A stretch of DNA of 64,000 nt from an uncultured Bacilli bacterium (GCA_944371995.1 CALVYD010000003.1:1-64000), one strand, 5' to 3'. Numbered from the stretch's first letter, positions 7,899-17,147 are shown. Numbers and translations: made by a program. Notes: generated from the letters alone by a model not told the origin.

Positions 7899-10581
7899 TT
7901 CTTAATACTTTCTCAATATGTGTATAAATTTTTGGTAAGGCATCTTTCGTTTTACCTCCACCTTGAGCAAACGTAGGACTACCTCCTCCATTACCTAAAG
8001 AAGATACACTAGCATCTTTTACAACAAGACCACTATTAACGTGACAACTACTACGAGATAAGAAATTAATACTTCCATCTTCTTTAATATTAGCAAAAAA
8101 TACAAATCCTGTTCCCATCTCATCAATCATTGCATCAGCAACACTCTTAAGTAAGTTAGTATCTTTATTTTCAACAGTCATTAAAAGTCCAAACGTACCA
8201 TTATAATCTTTAATATGTTCCCGATAAACATCCAAATTAGAAAGCACTTGTTTTTCTCTTAAATCACGATACTTTTTCTCTAAATCTCTTACTTCTTGTT
8301 GTACATATTGTAATTCATTACGATTAAAGATAATATCCTTATAAGATTCTGGCTTACTATGATCAATATCAACATCAAAATCTAATTTAATACCTACATT
8401 TCTAGCATCATCGACTACCTCTTTTGCCTTTAATAATAACTTAATCATTTCATCATTATATGGCTTAATAATATCAAATAAAGTATCTTCTATCTTACTT
8501 CCTGTAACACCTTCAATACGGTATAAATTACTTCCTTTAGACTCATAAGAAGAAATAGCAAATTTTTCAATATCTTTCGTATTCGTAGCATGTGTACCAC
8601 CACAAAGTTCAATAGACTTACCAATTTTAACTACACGAACAATATCTCCATATTTTTCACTAAATAATGCCATAGCTCCCAATTGCTTTGCCTTTTCGAT
8701 TGGCATCACTTCGGTTGAAATAATAATATGTTTATTAATCATATCATTAACAAAATTTTCAACTTCAATAATCTTATCATCGGTAAGCTTACCAGCATAA
8801 GTAAAGTCAAAGCGTAACTTGTCACCGTCAACATAACTTCCTGCTTGTCTAATCTGACCAGAAACACATTGTTGCAACGCATACTGTAACATATGAACAC
8901 TAGAGTGATTTGCTTCTGTTCTCTTACGACGGTCTTTATCTAAAATAATTTCACATTCATCATTAGCACTAATATAACCATCTAATAATTTAACTTTATG
9001 AATATGTTGTCCATTAGGAGCCTTAAAAGCATCAAGTAGACGAGCCTTAAAGTTCTTACCAATAATCATACCAGTATCACTAACTTGTCCACCACTTTCT
9101 GCATAACAACAAGTTCTCTTTAATGCAATATAGCAATCATGATCAATTCTATCTACGATACTATCCTTAGAAAAAATTGCTAAAACATTCGTCTTTAACC
9201 GATAAATTCCATAGACAAACTGACTATCTTCTTTAAAGTCTAACAATACTTTTTTCTGACTTGCCATAGCAGACTTATTTTTAGCATTCTTTTTAGCAAG
9301 TTCCTTTTGCATATTCATATATTTATCAAACTCTTCTTTAGAAACCTTATATCCTTGCTCAGCTAAATATTCTTCTGTAAGTTCAAATGGAAATCCATAA
9401 GTATCATATAATTTAAAAGCATCTTCTCCGCTAATAGTACCATCGATAGATTCACTGACTAATTCTTTTAAGCGTCTCTCTCCTGCTTCCAAAGTCTTTA
9501 AGAATAACTTTTCTTCTTCTAACACTAATGCCTCAACAGTAGCTCGTTTTTCTGTTAAATAAGGATAAGCGTCTTTCATAGTCTCTACTACCTCAGAAAC
9601 TAATTTATAAAGGAATGGACCTTCTAATCCTAAATTCTTACCAAATCTAACACTACGACGTAATAGACGTCTAAGAACGTAACCACGACCATTATTATCA
9701 AAGAAAGCACCATCTGCTAAAGCAAATGTAATAGCTCTAATATGATCAGCGATAATCTTAAATTCCTTCTGACCTTCATAACTAAATCCTACTAATTGTT
9801 CAATATGTCTAATGATAGGTTGAAATAAATCTGTCTCAAAATTACTATCAACATTCTGAAATACACAGCACCATCTCTCAAGACCAGCACCAGTATCAAT
9901 ATTTTTACTAGGAAGTTCTTTATACTCTGAACGAGGAACTCCTTCTTTAGAATTAAATTGACTAAAAACATTATTCCAAATTTCAACAAATCTTTCCTGT
10001 TCTTCATCTTTTTTAAATTTATCTAAAGCATCATGATTAGGATCGTATTTTTCTCCTCTATCAAAGAAAATCTCAGAATCAGGACCACAAGGACCTTCTC
10101 CAATCTCCCAGAAATTTTCTTCTAATTTAACAATATGTGCTTCATCTAATCCTACTTCAATCCATTTTTGATAAGCTTCATGATCATCAGGATAAACAGT
10201 GACATAAAGTAACTCCTTAGGAATAGCAAACCATTCTTCTCCTGCTAACAGTTCAAAAGCAAACTCAATTGCTTCATTCTTAAAATAGTCTCCTACAGAA
10301 AAATTCCCCATCATCTCAAAGAAAGTTTGATGTCTCTTTGTAATACCAACATTTTCAATATCATTAGTACGAATACATTTCTGAATATTAACAATTCTTC
10401 TACATTCTGGTACTTCACTTCCATCAAAATATTTCTTTAAAGGACTAACTCCTGCATTAATCCATAATAAACTATCATCATTAACAGGAATTAAAGAGGC
10501 ACTTTCTACTCTTTTATGTCCCTTACTTTCAAAAAATTGAAACCATTTATTTCTAATATCATTATGACTCATATATTTCAT
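7888..10581 (-). CDS. alaS: Alanine--tRNA ligase AlaS
   Basis: Charges tRNA-Ala. It has a class II catalytic domain (residues 1-250), a tRNA-recognition domain, an editing domain with HSSVH and the zinc-binding CGGTH motif, and a C-terminal oligomerisation region with a coiled coil and a glycine-rich stretch (GNGGGSPTFAQGGG). The length of 897 residues is slightly above the usual 870-880. A frame is open to 10608, but the start at 10581 has AAGGAGAG 7 bases away. The gene is third in an operon whose leader is a T-box with an alanine-type specifier. Confidence 0.97.
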   Translation of the reverse strand: MKYMSHNDIRNKWFQFFESKGHKRVESASLIPVNDDSLLWINAGVSPLKKYFDGSEVPECRRIVNIQKCIRTNDIENVGITKRHQTFFEMMGNFSVGDYFKNEAIEFAFELLAGEEWFAIPKELLYVTVYPDDHEAYQKWIEVGLDEAHIVKLEENFWEIGEGPCGPDSEIFFDRGEKYDPNHDALDKFKKDEEQERFVEIWNNVFSQFNSKEGVPRSEYKELPSKNIDTGAGLERWCCVFQNVDSNFETDLFQPIIRHIEQLVGFSYEGQKEFKIIADHIRAITFALADGAFFDNNGRGYVLRRLLRRSVRFGKNLGLEGPFLYKLVSEVVETMKDAYPYLTEKRATVEALVLEEEKLFLKTLEAGERRLKELVSESIDGTISGEDAFKLYDTYGFPFELTEEYLAEQGYKVSKEEFDKYMNMQKELAKKNAKNKSAMASQKKVLLDFKEDSQFVYGIYRLKTNVLAIFSKDSIVDRIDHDCYIALKRTCCYAESGGQVSDTGMIIGKNFKARLLDAFKAPNGQHIHKVKLLDGYISANDECEIILDKDRRKRTEANHSSVHMLQYALQQCVSGQIRQAGSYVDGDKLRFDFTYAGKLTDDKIIEVENFVNDMINKHIIISTEVMPIEKAKQLGAMALFSEKYGDIVRVVKIGKSIELCGGTHATNTKDIEKFAISSYESKGSNLYRIEGVTGSKIEDTLFDIIKPYNDEMIKLLLKAKEVVDDARNVGIKLDFDVDIDHSKPESYKDIIFNRNELQYVQQEVRDLEKKYRDLREKQVLSNLDVYREHIKDYNGTFGLLMTVENKDTNLLKSVADAMIDEMGTGFVFFANIKEDGSINFLSRSSCHVNSGLVVKDASVSSLGNGGGSPTFAQGGGKTKDALPKIYTHIEKVLRNEE

Positions 10582-10582
10582 A

Positions 10583-11149
10583 TTACTTCTCTCCTTCATG
10601 TTTATCAATATCTTCTAGTATTTCTTTCAATCTCTTATAATAATCATCGACACTACCATTATTAAATAAGAAATAATCACTATAGGCTATAGGACCACCT
10701 TTGGCAAGATTTTCAATCTCAGAAATATCTCGATAAATAATATCTTCTCTAGCAAAAGGTCTATCCACTCTGTTTCCTACTCTCGTATAACGTAATTCTT
10801 TATCTACTACAATACAAACAAGTTTTAGCTCAGGAAATCTTTCAATTAAATATTTATATTCATACCAAGAATATAAACCATCTAAAACTACATTACCTAC
10901 TTTTAACGCTTCTTTGATATCAGGCTCTAAAAACTTTGCATAGCACTCAGGTCCGTGATCTTGTCTTAACTTTTCCCGAAACTCTTTTTCACTTTTCCCA
11001 TCAGGAGTTCTCTCAATTCCTGCTTCCGCCATTAATTTATAAGTAATGCCTCCAAAATATAACTTTGTCCAGCCTTGACTTTCTAAATAATCAGTAGCAA
11101 TACTCTTACCACTGCCACTCATTCCAATAATTGCAACTAATTTATTCAT
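10583..11149 (-). CDS. P-loop nucleotide kinase, dephospho-CoA-kinase-like
   Basis: A 188-residue protein with Walker A GMSGSGKS near the N-terminus, a helix-rich lid region and a lid-type RVDRPFARED stretch. The fold family is that of nucleotide and dephospho-CoA kinases; it most resembles the CoaE-like/UPF0200 group. The true substrate cannot be read from the sequence. The start overlaps the stop of the upstream kinase (ATGA), and the stop lies two bases before the alaS start, so it is tightly operonic with alaS and would be read from the T-box leader. Confidence 0.78.
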   Translation of the reverse strand: MNKLVAIIGMSGSGKSIATDYLESQGWTKLYFGGITYKLMAEAGIERTPDGKSEKEFREKLRQDHGPECYAKFLEPDIKEALKVGNVVLDGLYSWYEYKYLIERFPELKLVCIVVDKELRYTRVGNRVDRPFAREDIIYRDISEIENLAKGGPIAYSDYFLFNNGSVDDYYKRLKEILEDIDKHEGEK

Positions 11150-11700
11150 ATAACTTCTCCTTCCTCACCTTCCTCAGCTTTCATAATTCGATCTGCTTCT
11201 AAAAATAATCTTTCTTTAGTTGTATTTCTTACAACATAATCATAATCATGATATTCTTCCATTTCCACTTCTGTAACATGCTGTTTTTCATCTTCCGATA
11301 ATTTATTGTCATAATTTTCACGAATAACATGAATAATTTTAATATTAGGATATCTACGTCTTAACTCTTCAAATTCAAATAATAGTCTTCCATCAGTAAT
11401 AATAAACACATCAAAAAAGTGTTTTAAAATATCAATATCTTCACATAATCTATCCAATAAAAAATATTTCTTTCCCAATCTTTTTTGAATAACCTCAATT
11501 CCCATTTCCTGCAAAAACTCTCGAGGTTTTTCAGCCATATTCCCATTCCAACTAAAATAATTTCTCGCATATTCATAAAGAGGGGACGTTATATGCAAAA
11601 TACAAGCATTATGGCCTGCATAATCATATTGTGTTTTCATATATCTACCTAGCATATCCTTACCGCTCCCTGCTTTACCTGCTAACAAATAAATTTTCAT
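11146..11700 (-). CDS. P-loop kinase, deoxynucleoside-monophosphate-kinase-like
   Basis: A 184-residue protein beginning MKIYLLAGKAGSGKDMLG, with Walker A GKAGSGKD. The order GK(A)GSGKD, SPLYEYAR and FIITDGRLLFEFEEL resembles phage-type dNMP kinases that use a DxR stretch for substrate contact. It is the first gene after the T-box leader and has a very strong ribosome binding site (AAGGAGG). It and the next gene are distantly similar P-loop kinases in tandem. Its substrate and its link to alanine metabolism are unknown. Confidence 0.75.
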   Translation of the reverse strand: MKIYLLAGKAGSGKDMLGRYMKTQYDYAGHNACILHITSPLYEYARNYFSWNGNMAEKPREFLQEMGIEVIQKRLGKKYFLLDRLCEDIDILKHFFDVFIITDGRLLFEFEELRRRYPNIKIIHVIRENYDNKLSEDEKQHVTEVEMEEYHDYDYVVRNTTKERLFLEADRIMKAEEGEEGEVI

Positions 11701-11717
11701 AAATCCTCCTTAAAACA

Positions 11718-11877
11718 AACAAAAGACCTGGCTAGGAGAGCATTTGCTCGGTACCATCCTAGTCTGGTCTTAATTAACATAACGGCATGGCCGATAAAGC
11801 TCCTAAAGTAGCTTCTTAAAGTAGAATACATCGTTTTCACCAACCACGACTTCTCTTACTATTCTATTTCTTTAATA
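11718..11877 (-). promoter_or_regulatory. T-box riboswitch, probably tRNA-Ala-specific
   Basis: A compact T-box leader directly upstream of the kinase-kinase-alaS-holA operon. On the minus strand I see: the conserved stem I apical sequence GGTTGGTGAAA (11835-11845) after AGAGAAG; a specifier-loop candidate GGAGCT with GCU, an alanine codon (11798-11800); a stem III hairpin CGGC-CAT-GCCG (11783-11793); and the T-box core UGGUACC (11750-11756), whose variable base U matches A73. It ends in a terminator that pairs GACC..CTAGGA (11757-11770) with TCCTAG..GGTC (11725-11737), followed by TTTTGTTTGTTTT. Uncharged tRNA-Ala should favour antitermination. The specifier assignment is inferred by eye, and alaS in the operon supports it. 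No promoter was pinned down; it must lie inside the preceding gene. Confidence 0.88.
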
Positions 11878-13053
11878 CTAGTCTTCAGTCACTGCTTTAT
11901 ATTCATCATCACCTGTAACTCTTCCAACAACATCTACTTTTTCATTGATAAATGTAAGAATAATTTTACCTGCTGCAATTACCGGTGTTGCAACAATCAT
12001 ACCTATAATACCAAAGAAATGTTGGAAAATCAAGAGTCCTAACATAATTGTTACCGGATGTAATTTCATAGTATGTCCCATGATCAAAGGTTGATAAAAA
12101 TTATTTTCTAAAAGTTGTACTACAATAATAGAAATAACACAACAAATACCAACAATCGGATCCATAGTAAATCCTACTAACACAATTGGTATGGCACCAA
12201 TATAAGGTCCAAAGTAAGGAATAATATCAGTAAGTGCACAAAAGAATGCAAAAACTAAAGGTGCTTTAATACCACTTATAGTAAGACCAATACTTTGTGT
12301 AATAAACACTAAAGACATCACTAATAGCAATCCTTGTACATAACTTCTTAACGACTCATTTAATCTCACGCACAACTCACTAGCACCTTTACGCCAATGC
12401 CTTGGTAACCAAGAAATAAACGAGCGATTTAACTTATCAAAATCAAACAACATGTAAAATCCTATCATAAGTCCTAAAAAGAAGGATACTCCTCCACTAA
12501 CAACGGAAGAAACGATTCCAATAGCCATATTAGGTAATTTAGTAGACATATCAATACCAAACTGTTCTATAGTTTGATATATTGAGTTTTTCACGCTAGA
12601 AAAGTCATAATCAAAAGTATGATTCAAATTTTTCACAAGTTCATTTGCAAAATGTTGAAAATCTTGAATCAATGCTGGAAGGCCACTAACAAAATCTTTA
12701 ATTTGACTACCCATGGCAGGAACCAATAATGCAAGTATCAAAAATAAAAGAGCCAAAAACAACAAATACACAATAATACAAGCAAAAATTCTAGGCACTT
12801 TTTTCCCTTGCAACCATTTCACCAGAGGATCTAATAACCAAGCAATAATTAACCCGATAAATATTGGAGAAATTACTATCAAAAACTCTCCTAAAAAACG
12901 CAGTGCATGCCATTCTTTTACTAGATAAGTACCTAATAATATTAAAGCGATAATAGTCATGATATAAACTATATTAATTAACTTCTTACTGATACTTAAA
13001 ATATCATTTAAACTACCAATATCAATCTCTTTATCTTTCTTTCTTCGAAACAT
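11878..13053 (-). CDS. AI-2E/PerM-family transporter
   Basis: A 391-residue polytopic membrane protein with about eight membrane segments and the family stretches ALTDIIPYFGPYIGAIP and LHPVTIMLGLLIFQHFFG. This family includes TqsA and sodium/proton exchangers; the substrate of this member is unknown. The start at 13053 (MFRRKKDKE) has AAGGAGAG at the right distance. The longer open frame to 13146 would add a second hydrophobic stretch with no binding site. The stop codon directly borders the T-box leader. Confidence 0.9.
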   Translation of the reverse strand: MFRRKKDKEIDIGSLNDILSISKKLINIVYIMTIIALILLGTYLVKEWHALRFLGEFLIVISPIFIGLIIAWLLDPLVKWLQGKKVPRIFACIIVYLLFLALLFLILALLVPAMGSQIKDFVSGLPALIQDFQHFANELVKNLNHTFDYDFSSVKNSIYQTIEQFGIDMSTKLPNMAIGIVSSVVSGGVSFFLGLMIGFYMLFDFDKLNRSFISWLPRHWRKGASELCVRLNESLRSYVQGLLLVMSLVFITQSIGLTISGIKAPLVFAFFCALTDIIPYFGPYIGAIPIVLVGFTMDPIVGICCVISIIVVQLLENNFYQPLIMGHTMKLHPVTIMLGLLIFQHFFGIIGMIVATPVIAAGKIILTFINEKVDVVGRVTGDDEYKAVTED

Positions 13054-13174
13054 AGCTTCTCTCCTTATCCCTACTTCAGTATCTATAAATTTATTATAGC
13101 ACAATACAAGCAAAATAAAAGTTAAAAAACATGAAATTACTAACAATCTAGCCCTTTATGTACAAAATAATACA

Positions 13175-13183
13175 TGATATAAT
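13175..13183 (+). promoter_or_regulatory. Extended -10 promoter for the YigZ-family gene
   Basis: TGATATAAT fits the extended -10 form (TG-N-TATAAT). A weak -35 (TTTATG, 13155-13160) sits 17 bp upstream. Transcription would begin about 10 bases before the start codon at 13200, giving a very short leader. Confidence 0.6.
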
Positions 13184-13199
13184 ATGAATGGTGAAAGTT

Positions 13200-13772
13200 A
13201 TGTATACCATTCATGAAAATGTAAAAAATGAAATAATAATTAAAAATTCAAGATTCATTACAATAATAGCAAAAATAAAATTTAAAGAAGAAGTAGACTC
13301 TATTTTAAATCAAATAAAAAAAGTCTATCCTAAAGCAACTCATTATTGCTATGCCTATAAAATAGGAGAAACAATAAAAAAAGCAGAAGATGATGGCGAA
13401 CCAAGTTCCACAGCTGGACTTCCTATGCTAAATATATTAGAAAAAGAAGATATTACAAACGTAATAGCAATTACTGTTCGTTATTTTGGAGGAATCAAGT
13501 TAGGTGCTTCAGGATTAATTAGAGCATATAGTAAATCTGTAAAAGAAGCATTAAAGAAAGCACAAACAAAAGAATTAATAAAAGCCGTAATTTGTGATAT
13601 TACTTTTCCATATACCAAAGAAAAAGAAATAAATTATAAAATACCTAAAGAACATATACTAGATAAATCCTACTTAGAAACAATTACTTATCGCATAATC
13701 ATACCAAAAGATAGTCCCTTACTAACCCAATATCCAATAACCATAATAGAAGAAAGCCAGTTAGAAAAATAA
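13200..13772 (+). CDS. YigZ/IMPACT-family protein
   Basis: A 190-residue member of the UPF0029/IMPACT family (YigZ, YvyE). The diagnostic block is complete: SRFI near the N-terminus, ATHYCYAY, DDGEPSSTAGLPML, and VRYFGGIKLGASGLIRAYS. The C-terminal domain (from about residue 125) is ferredoxin-like. The biochemical role is unsettled for this family. An ATG at 13188 is also in frame, but it lies 5 bases after the -10 box, so I prefer 13200 with GGTG upstream. It is a single-gene unit between two leftward operons. Confidence 0.92.
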   Translation: MYTIHENVKNEIIIKNSRFITIIAKIKFKEEVDSILNQIKKVYPKATHYCYAYKIGETIKKAEDDGEPSSTAGLPMLNILEKEDITNVIAITVRYFGGIKLGASGLIRAYSKSVKEALKKAQTKELIKAVICDITFPYTKEKEINYKIPKEHILDKSYLETITYRIIIPKDSPLLTQYPITIIEESQLEK

Positions 13773-13780
13773 CAAAAAAA

Positions 13781-13798
13781 AGAAAGCCGAAACTTTCT
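13781..13798 (-). terminator. Terminator of the coiled-coil gene operon
   Basis: On the minus strand AGAAAG pairs with CTTTCT around a 6-nt loop and is followed by eight T. The 5' arm overlaps the stop codon of the 95-residue gene. Confidence 0.7.
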
Positions 13799-14084
13799 AT
13801 ACGTTATTTAATACACTAATATCCTCATTAATTAAATCGACTAACACCTGAATGTTATACTTCTCAAATCTCTCTTGAATTACATCTTTAGGAATTAAGA
13901 ACAACTCTAGACGGTTAATAAGTAAATCATCTAAAACTTCTATATGAATAGATTTTAAATACTGAATAACTTCTATGACATTTTTCTTAAAACAAAGTAC
14001 AGAAAATATCATACTTTCTTCATGATTTTCTTTTATTTTTTTGATAGTATCATCTGAAATATTATACTCTAATAAAAAACTCAT
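13797..14084 (-). CDS. Hypothetical protein, 95 residues
   Basis: A small, soluble, helix-rich protein (MSFLLEYNISDDTIKKIKEN) that I do not recognise. Its ATG overlaps the stop codon of the 589-residue gene (ATGA), and a GGGAGA site lies upstream, so the two are translationally coupled. It is the last gene of a three-gene operon of unknown function. It could be a small partner subunit of the larger coiled-coil proteins, but that is inference from position. Confidence 0.6.
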   Translation of the reverse strand: MSFLLEYNISDDTIKKIKENHEESMIFSVLCFKKNVIEVIQYLKSIHIEVLDDLLINRLELFLIPKDVIQERFEKYNIQVLVDLINEDISVLNNV

Positions 14085-15850
14085 AAAATCTCCCTTTCCG
14101 TATCCACTGCATCACGAATAGCCGTAACTAATTGATGATACTCATTTTCTGAAAATATCTTATGATAAGTAACAGCAAATAGTAAAGCATCCATACTATC
14201 TCCTAGACCTGATTTACACAAACTGTCATAAATTCTCAATACTTTTAATTTAGATATTTTAATTCCATGAATATCATATAATAGACTCTCATGAGGATCA
14301 GAAAATTGATTCATATGGACAATATACGGATGATCAAAAATATTATCAGATATAGTGTTAGTTAAAGACTGTTTTGCACATTCCAAATACTTTTCTTGAT
14401 TTTCAAAAAGTATCTCAAAAGCTTGTGTTACTTCTTTAGCGCTTTCTAAATCATGAATTCCAAGATAAGGAATAGAGTTTTTAGTAAACTCTTTTCTAAG
14501 ATGTAATTTCTTTACACCATTAGAAACAGTTAACCTAAAAGGAGAAGTATCACTTTCTCTTTGAGAGATATATAATTTATAAAACAATAAAGTATCATCA
14601 GATAAATAACTAGCTAAAACACTTAAATTGTTTTTAATATAAGCAATTCCTAATGGATGTGACTCAATCCATAAATCAATAACTTCAGGAATATTTTGTG
14701 ACAACAAAGAAGACAAGAAATCATCTAATAATAAATCACTTACTGTATCACTATATAATCCATATTTTTCTAACCATTCTAAATTTTTCTGAAGTATAGC
14801 ATTAGAAGTAATCAATAACTCTTTTTCTTTTTCACTAACAGCAGGAATACTAATACCATGTTCTGCTAACAAAGTTAAATTCTTCTTAAAATCTTCCATT
14901 TTTCCAATATGATAACGTCCTTGCCATAAAAACCGATTAGGTAAATAAGCACTAACTAATTTTTCAATGGTAGTAAGATTAATTCCTCTTTCTCCAGCCA
15001 TATTAGTAATATCACGAACAATATCTTTCGTACTTCCTAATAATAAAGAAGTAAGAATAAGTCCTGAAGACTCTTCACGAAGTTTAGAAAAACCAACCTC
15101 TTGCATAGCATTAAGAACTTCATCAATATTTTTTCTATTTCCTTCTTTTCTTAATTTTATCTGATATTCTGTATCTAACTTAGAAAAATCATAGCCATAT
15201 CTTTGAAATATTGTAGTAAGTTCCATAGCTGTAATATCTACTCTTCGATGACTAACTTCTTTTTCTTTTTTAGAAATAACTTCTTGGTTATATTTAATTA
15301 AAGACAGTAAAATAGCTTGCTTTTTATCTTCCTCAATCTTATTTTCTTGAAACAAATGAAGAATAGTATCAATATCAGTAATTAGTTCTGTATTATTTGG
15401 TCTTTTTAACTTAGAAAGTAAACTCTTATACTGATTAGTTAACACCATAATATGATTATATTCCGGGTCAATCGACTGTTTCTCTTGATTTTTTGCCTCA
15501 ATATATTTTTCTAAACACTCAATAAAAGTAGTAAATGCTGCTAACTGATTTGGAAGTAACGTATAGTTAGTTTTTTCCGTCTGGTTTAAGGTAAGCAAAG
15601 CTTTAATAATATCTAACTCTTGCATCAAAGATGCCTTCTTTTCTTCTGGAAGAGGAAACAGTTGAATAATCTCATTTAAGGTATTCATATCCACTTTTGT
15701 AATCTCATTAACATCTTGTCTTAAGTCCTCTAAAAGTTGCATCTTTAGTGACAAATTTTGATCAAGTCGATTATTATATTCTTTTACATCATTCTTTTTA
15801 TCATTAATTGCATTTTTTAATATCGTAATTAATTCATTTTGATCCGTCAT
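14081..15850 (-). CDS. Hypothetical coiled-coil/helical protein, 589 residues
   Basis: I do not recognise this protein. It has no signal peptide or membrane segment. Residues 1-210 look like long, charged helices. The stretch KKQAILLSLIKYN (about 178-190) has a close counterpart in the neighbouring 289-residue protein, so the two share a module. The remainder (210-589) is helix-rich, with repeated leucine/isoleucine spacing suggesting helical repeats. The ribosome binding site is AGGTGA. It is the second gene of the operon. Confidence 0.65.
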   Translation of the reverse strand: MTDQNELITILKNAINDKKNDVKEYNNRLDQNLSLKMQLLEDLRQDVNEITKVDMNTLNEIIQLFPLPEEKKASLMQELDIIKALLTLNQTEKTNYTLLPNQLAAFTTFIECLEKYIEAKNQEKQSIDPEYNHIMVLTNQYKSLLSKLKRPNNTELITDIDTILHLFQENKIEEDKKQAILLSLIKYNQEVISKKEKEVSHRRVDITAMELTTIFQRYGYDFSKLDTEYQIKLRKEGNRKNIDEVLNAMQEVGFSKLREESSGLILTSLLLGSTKDIVRDITNMAGERGINLTTIEKLVSAYLPNRFLWQGRYHIGKMEDFKKNLTLLAEHGISIPAVSEKEKELLITSNAILQKNLEWLEKYGLYSDTVSDLLLDDFLSSLLSQNIPEVIDLWIESHPLGIAYIKNNLSVLASYLSDDTLLFYKLYISQRESDTSPFRLTVSNGVKKLHLRKEFTKNSIPYLGIHDLESAKEVTQAFEILFENQEKYLECAKQSLTNTISDNIFDHPYIVHMNQFSDPHESLLYDIHGIKISKLKVLRIYDSLCKSGLGDSMDALLFAVTYHKIFSENEYHQLVTAIRDAVDTEREIL

Positions 15851-15882
15851 TTCTTCACCTACTATCTAATTTTACTCTTCTA

Positions 15883-16752
15883 CTATGCTTTTTTAGGTGT
15901 ATCCACTTTACTCTTTTTCATATTAGAACCATTTTTTATAATATCAATAATCTCTTGTGTCTTTGGCTGTAACTGGATAACTCGCATTTTGATAGGATAA
16001 GTAATTCTAATTGGCAACTTTTCTAGCTGTACCTTCTGTAAACTTAATATTTCTTTCATATTTTCCAACTCTTGTTCAGGAATCACAAGTGCAATTTTTA
16101 CAATAACTCTATTTTGTATTTGTTCTATATTTTCTAACTCTTCAAGACGCTTTTTCTGTAAAGATAAATTTTTTTCTAACACAGAAAGTAAAATAGCAGT
16201 CTTCTCATTTTCTGATAAATTAGCATACTTCAATTCTTCATAAAAGGAGTCAATATCTTGTATTTCTAACATATTCTCATTTACTAAACTTGTCTTTAAA
16301 TCAGACAACTTCTTTAAAATTTCTTCCTTTTTAGCAGTTGCTTTTTTTAATGTTTCGTTAGAAATTAACTCTTGGTATGACTGTTCAATCTTACGACGAT
16401 ATTCCTCTAATCGTTCTTTCGTTTCTTGATATTGTTCTGCATGACGATATCCTATTTTTTCTAAGAAGTACAAATTCTTAACTTCTGCTTTAAAAGAAGC
16501 AATAATGCGATCTTCTTTTAAAGTATATTTCAACATAACATTAAAATCTTCTTCTGCCTCTTTCGTATCTAAATCATTAGGATCATAATATGGAAAATTA
16601 CTAACATTTCCCTCCGTAATATCCAACATTCCTTTAATATAAGCAAGTAGTTCATTTTCTGCTTTTATCTTTTGTAATTCTTTTTGATAGGAACGTTCTT
16701 TCTCTTCAATATCTAGTTTTAACTTATGAATTATTTGTCCCTCAATCATCAT
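15883..16752 (-). CDS. Hypothetical coiled-coil protein, 289 residues
   Basis: Almost wholly charged, long helices (for example DIEEKERSYQKELQKIKAE near the start), predicted coiled coil, cytoplasmic. EKTAILLSVLEKN near residue 190 matches KKQAILLSLIKYN in the next gene, in the same setting before a charged helix, so I read the two genes as diverged relatives. The first Met pair is preceded by AGGGGTG. It is the first gene of the operon behind the promoter at 16774-16802. Function unknown. Confidence 0.65.
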   Translation of the reverse strand: MMIEGQIIHKLKLDIEEKERSYQKELQKIKAENELLAYIKGMLDITEGNVSNFPYYDPNDLDTKEAEEDFNVMLKYTLKEDRIIASFKAEVKNLYFLEKIGYRHAEQYQETKERLEEYRRKIEQSYQELISNETLKKATAKKEEILKKLSDLKTSLVNENMLEIQDIDSFYEELKYANLSENEKTAILLSVLEKNLSLQKKRLEELENIEQIQNRVIVKIALVIPEQELENMKEILSLQKVQLEKLPIRITYPIKMRVIQLQPKTQEIIDIIKNGSNMKKSKVDTPKKA

Positions 16753-16773
16753 AGCACCCCTATCCTATAATTG

Positions 16774-16802
16774 AGTATAGCACACTTTTTTTATAAAGAA
16801 AA
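16774..16802 (-). promoter_or_regulatory. Promoter of the coiled-coil gene operon
   Basis: On the minus strand: -35 TTTTCT (16797-16802), 17-bp spacer, -10 TATACT (16774-16779) preceded by TG (extended -10), 21 bases upstream of the first start codon. Confidence 0.55.
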
Positions 16803-16817
16803 TAATTTTTTAATATA

Positions 16818-17147
16818 TTATTGATTACTAATTGCTTTAGATAACTCATCAAAAATAGTGTTCATTGCTTTATTAAAACCAGCCTCAATTAACTTAGAAA
16901 CTTTCATACCTAAAGTAGAGGCCTTATTATTATAATCTGTTTCTTTTTCTAAGTAATCTCCTGCTCGAATCTCCTTACCCTCTTTAACATCTTGCTCAAA
17001 CCTTTGAATAGCGCTTTCTGTTAAAGTAGTCTTTTTACTCTCACTATATTGATAATATCCGGTCATTTGACCAATATAGAGTCCGATAAACAAAATAATT
17101 AACACACCAATAGTAAGTTGAAATATTCTAGTGTAATTCATATTCAT
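16818..17147 (-). CDS. Membrane-anchored protein after spoIIP, YqxA/DUF3679-like
   Basis: A 109-residue protein with one N-terminal membrane segment (about residues 9-27) and a charged, helical outer part, including FEQDVKEGKEI and an amphipathic C-terminus. In Bacillus the gene after spoIIP is yqxA (DUF3679), of similar size and layout, so position and shape together suggest a distant relative. Sequence identity by eye is low and the call is tentative. The start (GAGGTGA) lies inside the last 20 bases of spoIIP, indicating coupling. Confidence 0.6.
   Translation of the reverse strand: MNMNYTRIFQLTIGVLIILFIGLYIGQMTGYYQYSESKKTTLTESAIQRFEQDVKEGKEIRAGDYLEKETDYNNKASTLGMKVSKLIEAGFNKAMNTIFDELSKAISNQ

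Noticed and set aside
9792-10007. Internal minus-strand frame within alaS
   Set aside because: It overlaps conserved AlaS coding sequence out of frame and has no ribosome binding site.
13188-13199. ATG at 13188 as the start of the YigZ-family gene
   Set aside because: It lies 5 bases downstream of the -10 box and would be upstream of any likely transcript start; 13200 fits the family better.
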